From Rubrobacter sp. (GTDB lineage: Bacteria > Actinomycetota > Rubrobacteria > Rubrobacterales > Rubrobacteraceae): 5,193 nucleotides of DNA. Of this stretch, positions 4,391-5,193 are shown in pieces; position 1 is the first letter of the stretch, and each line of letters begins with the position of its first letter. The notes below the pieces were generated by a model. The model had not been told where the DNA came from, did not search any database, and was given only the letters and a program-made list of their open reading frames with translations. The DNA is taken from positions 1-5,193 of the forward strand of contig JADDPM010000140.1 of the NCBI GenBank assembly GCA_016781885.1, given 5' to 3'. The position numbers and the translations under genes were made by a program.

Positions 4391-5193
4391 TCAGCGAGGA
4401 ACAGGCACGACGCAAGAGACCAGCACGCGGTAGGCCTCCCTGGCGACGTAGCGCTTGAGGCAACGAATGATCTCTCGCTTGCTCTTGCCTTCCGCGGTGC
4501 GCCTTGCGACGTACTCCCGCGTGCGACGATCTCGTCTCATCCTAGCCAGACAGATCATGTACAGCGCACGGTTGGCGTCTCGGTTGCCACCGCGGTTGAG
4601 GCGGTGGCGCACTACCTTCCCAGAGGAGGCCTCCACGGGCGACACTCCGCAGAGACTGGCGAAGGAGGCCTCACTCCTCAACCTCTGGGGATTGTCCCCA
4701 GCCACGATCAGTAGCGTCGCGGCGTGATCGGTACCGATGCCTGCCAAAGAGACCAGCTCCGGGGCGACTTGCCTCACCAGCCGATCGAGCTGTGCGTCCA
4801 GCTCGGCGATCTCTGCCGAGAGAGCCTCGTAACGGCGGGCCACCGAACGGAGGGCGAACTTGGTTGCCGCCGGTACGTCACGAGGGTCATCTCCGAGACG
4901 GAAGCGTGCAGCCACGGAGACGAGTTCCTTAGTCGAGAGTCCGCGCAAACGGTGGCGGAGTTCGTCCGGTGCCGTCACGCGCAAGCCCTGGAGCTGGTTA
5001 GCGGCCTGCGTCCTCGCCTTCATCGCGGAGCGACGGGCCGCCCGCAAGGCTCGGATCATCTCCACACAGCCGTCACCACTCTTGGGCACGCCCGATGTTT
5101 CGCCGGCTAACACCGCTCGTGCGGCGCTCTCGGCGTCGAAGGGGTCAGACTTGAGGTTACGGCGTGAGCTTCGCTGTCGGCGCTTCGGGCGCT
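4391..5193 (-). CDS. IS110-family transposase, N-terminal part outside window
   Basis: The minus-strand frame stays open to the right edge, giving 266 visible residues. The first visible ones include KSDPFDAESAARAVLAGE, which belongs to the end of the RuvC-like DEDD domain with one of its acidic residues (K-S-D-x-x-D-A). DGCVEMIRALRAARRSAMKARTQAANQL then gives the usual linking helices, and a coiled-coil-like stretch runs through SAEIAELDAQLDRLV. The Transposase_20 domain starts at LVSLAGIGTDHAATLL (helix-hairpin-helix) and includes SSGKVVRHRLNRGGNRDANRAL, whose serine (codons around 4622-4627) fits the IS110 catalytic Ser. The C-terminus (REIIRCLKRYVAREAYRVL) is intact and ends at TGA 4393-4391. 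IS110 elements move through a DEDD/Ser transposase guided by an element-encoded bridge RNA. The GTG at 5113 is internal, not the start. Confidence 0.9.
   Translation of the reverse strand, partial: RPKRRQRSSRRNLKSDPFDAESAARAVLAGETSGVPKSGDGCVEMIRALRAARRSAMKARTQAANQLQGLRVTAPDELRHRLRGLSTKELVSVAARFRLGDDPRDVPAATKFALRSVARRYEALSAEIAELDAQLDRLVRQVAPELVSLAGIGTDHAATLLIVAGDNPQRLRSEASFASLCGVSPVEASSGKVVRHRLNRGGNRDANRALYMICLARMRRDRRTREYVARRTAEGKSKREIIRCLKRYVAREAYRVLVSCVVPVPR
4391..5193 (-). mobile_element. IS110-family insertion sequence, partial
   Basis: The element is defined by its transposase. Its transposase-3' end lies somewhere within 4311-4390, and the other end, with any upstream bridge-RNA region, is beyond the right edge. 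It is convergent with the nuclease gene, which it does not interrupt. No target-site duplication can be judged from one end. Confidence 0.7.

Noticed and set aside
4382..5110. Plus-strand frames opposite the IS110 transposase (4382-4714, 4455-4727, 4724-5110).
   Set aside because: The minus strand encodes an unmistakable IS110 transposase; these are antisense frames without start signals or domains.
1..5193. tRNA, rRNA, CRISPR array or riboswitch.
   Set aside because: No cloverleaf arms, no regularly spaced repeat-spacer pattern and no recognisable riboswitch core were seen on either strand.

Overview
The window is GC-rich, uses GTG/TTG as well as ATG starts, and has strong AGGAGG-type ribosome binding sites. 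This suggests an actinobacterium. The protein flavour (a TVRTVRT tail on a primase-like protein, and the IS110 type) reminds me of Rubrobacter-like lineages, but the lineage is an inference. The content looks like accessory DNA: a plasmid, integrated element or prophage remnant. I see no housekeeping gene, rRNA, tRNA or CRISPR array.

Layout. The left edge (1-657, +) holds the C-terminal part of a protein resembling the tail of mobile-element primase/helicase ATPases. Its 3' end carries a long imperfect inverted repeat (400-426 against 561-588). It overlaps by ATGA a possible 70-codon ORF (654-866). The stop of that ORF lies in the ribosome binding site of a 308-aa protein (871-1797) with a HEFGH zinc-metallopeptidase motif. 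About 350 bp of non-coding DNA follows, with two perfect hairpins and two sets of 11-bp-phased direct repeats. A -10-like TATACT sits six bases before the ATG of a 161-aa basic, probably DNA-binding protein (2144-2629). Next comes about 660 bp without a long gene. It contains a TTGACA/palindrome/TAAACT arrangement and two tiny overlapping ORFs (2826-2939 and 2939-3067), the second with a membrane-like segment. An 86-aa hydrophobic membrane protein (3289-3549) and a 200-aa VRR-NUC-like PD-(D/E)XK nuclease (3708-4310) follow. The right edge is a truncated IS110-family transposase on the minus strand (4391-5193).

How they may work together. A replicative ATPase, a DNA-binding protein downstream of iteron-like repeats, and a VRR-NUC nuclease fit the replication and DNA-processing part of a mobile element. 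The metallopeptidase and the small membrane proteins are cargo of unknown purpose. The IS110 copy is probably a later insertion beside the nuclease gene. The observation most worth following up is the inverted repeat in the primase-like gene, which occupies coding DNA but looks like a DNA- or RNA-level structure.
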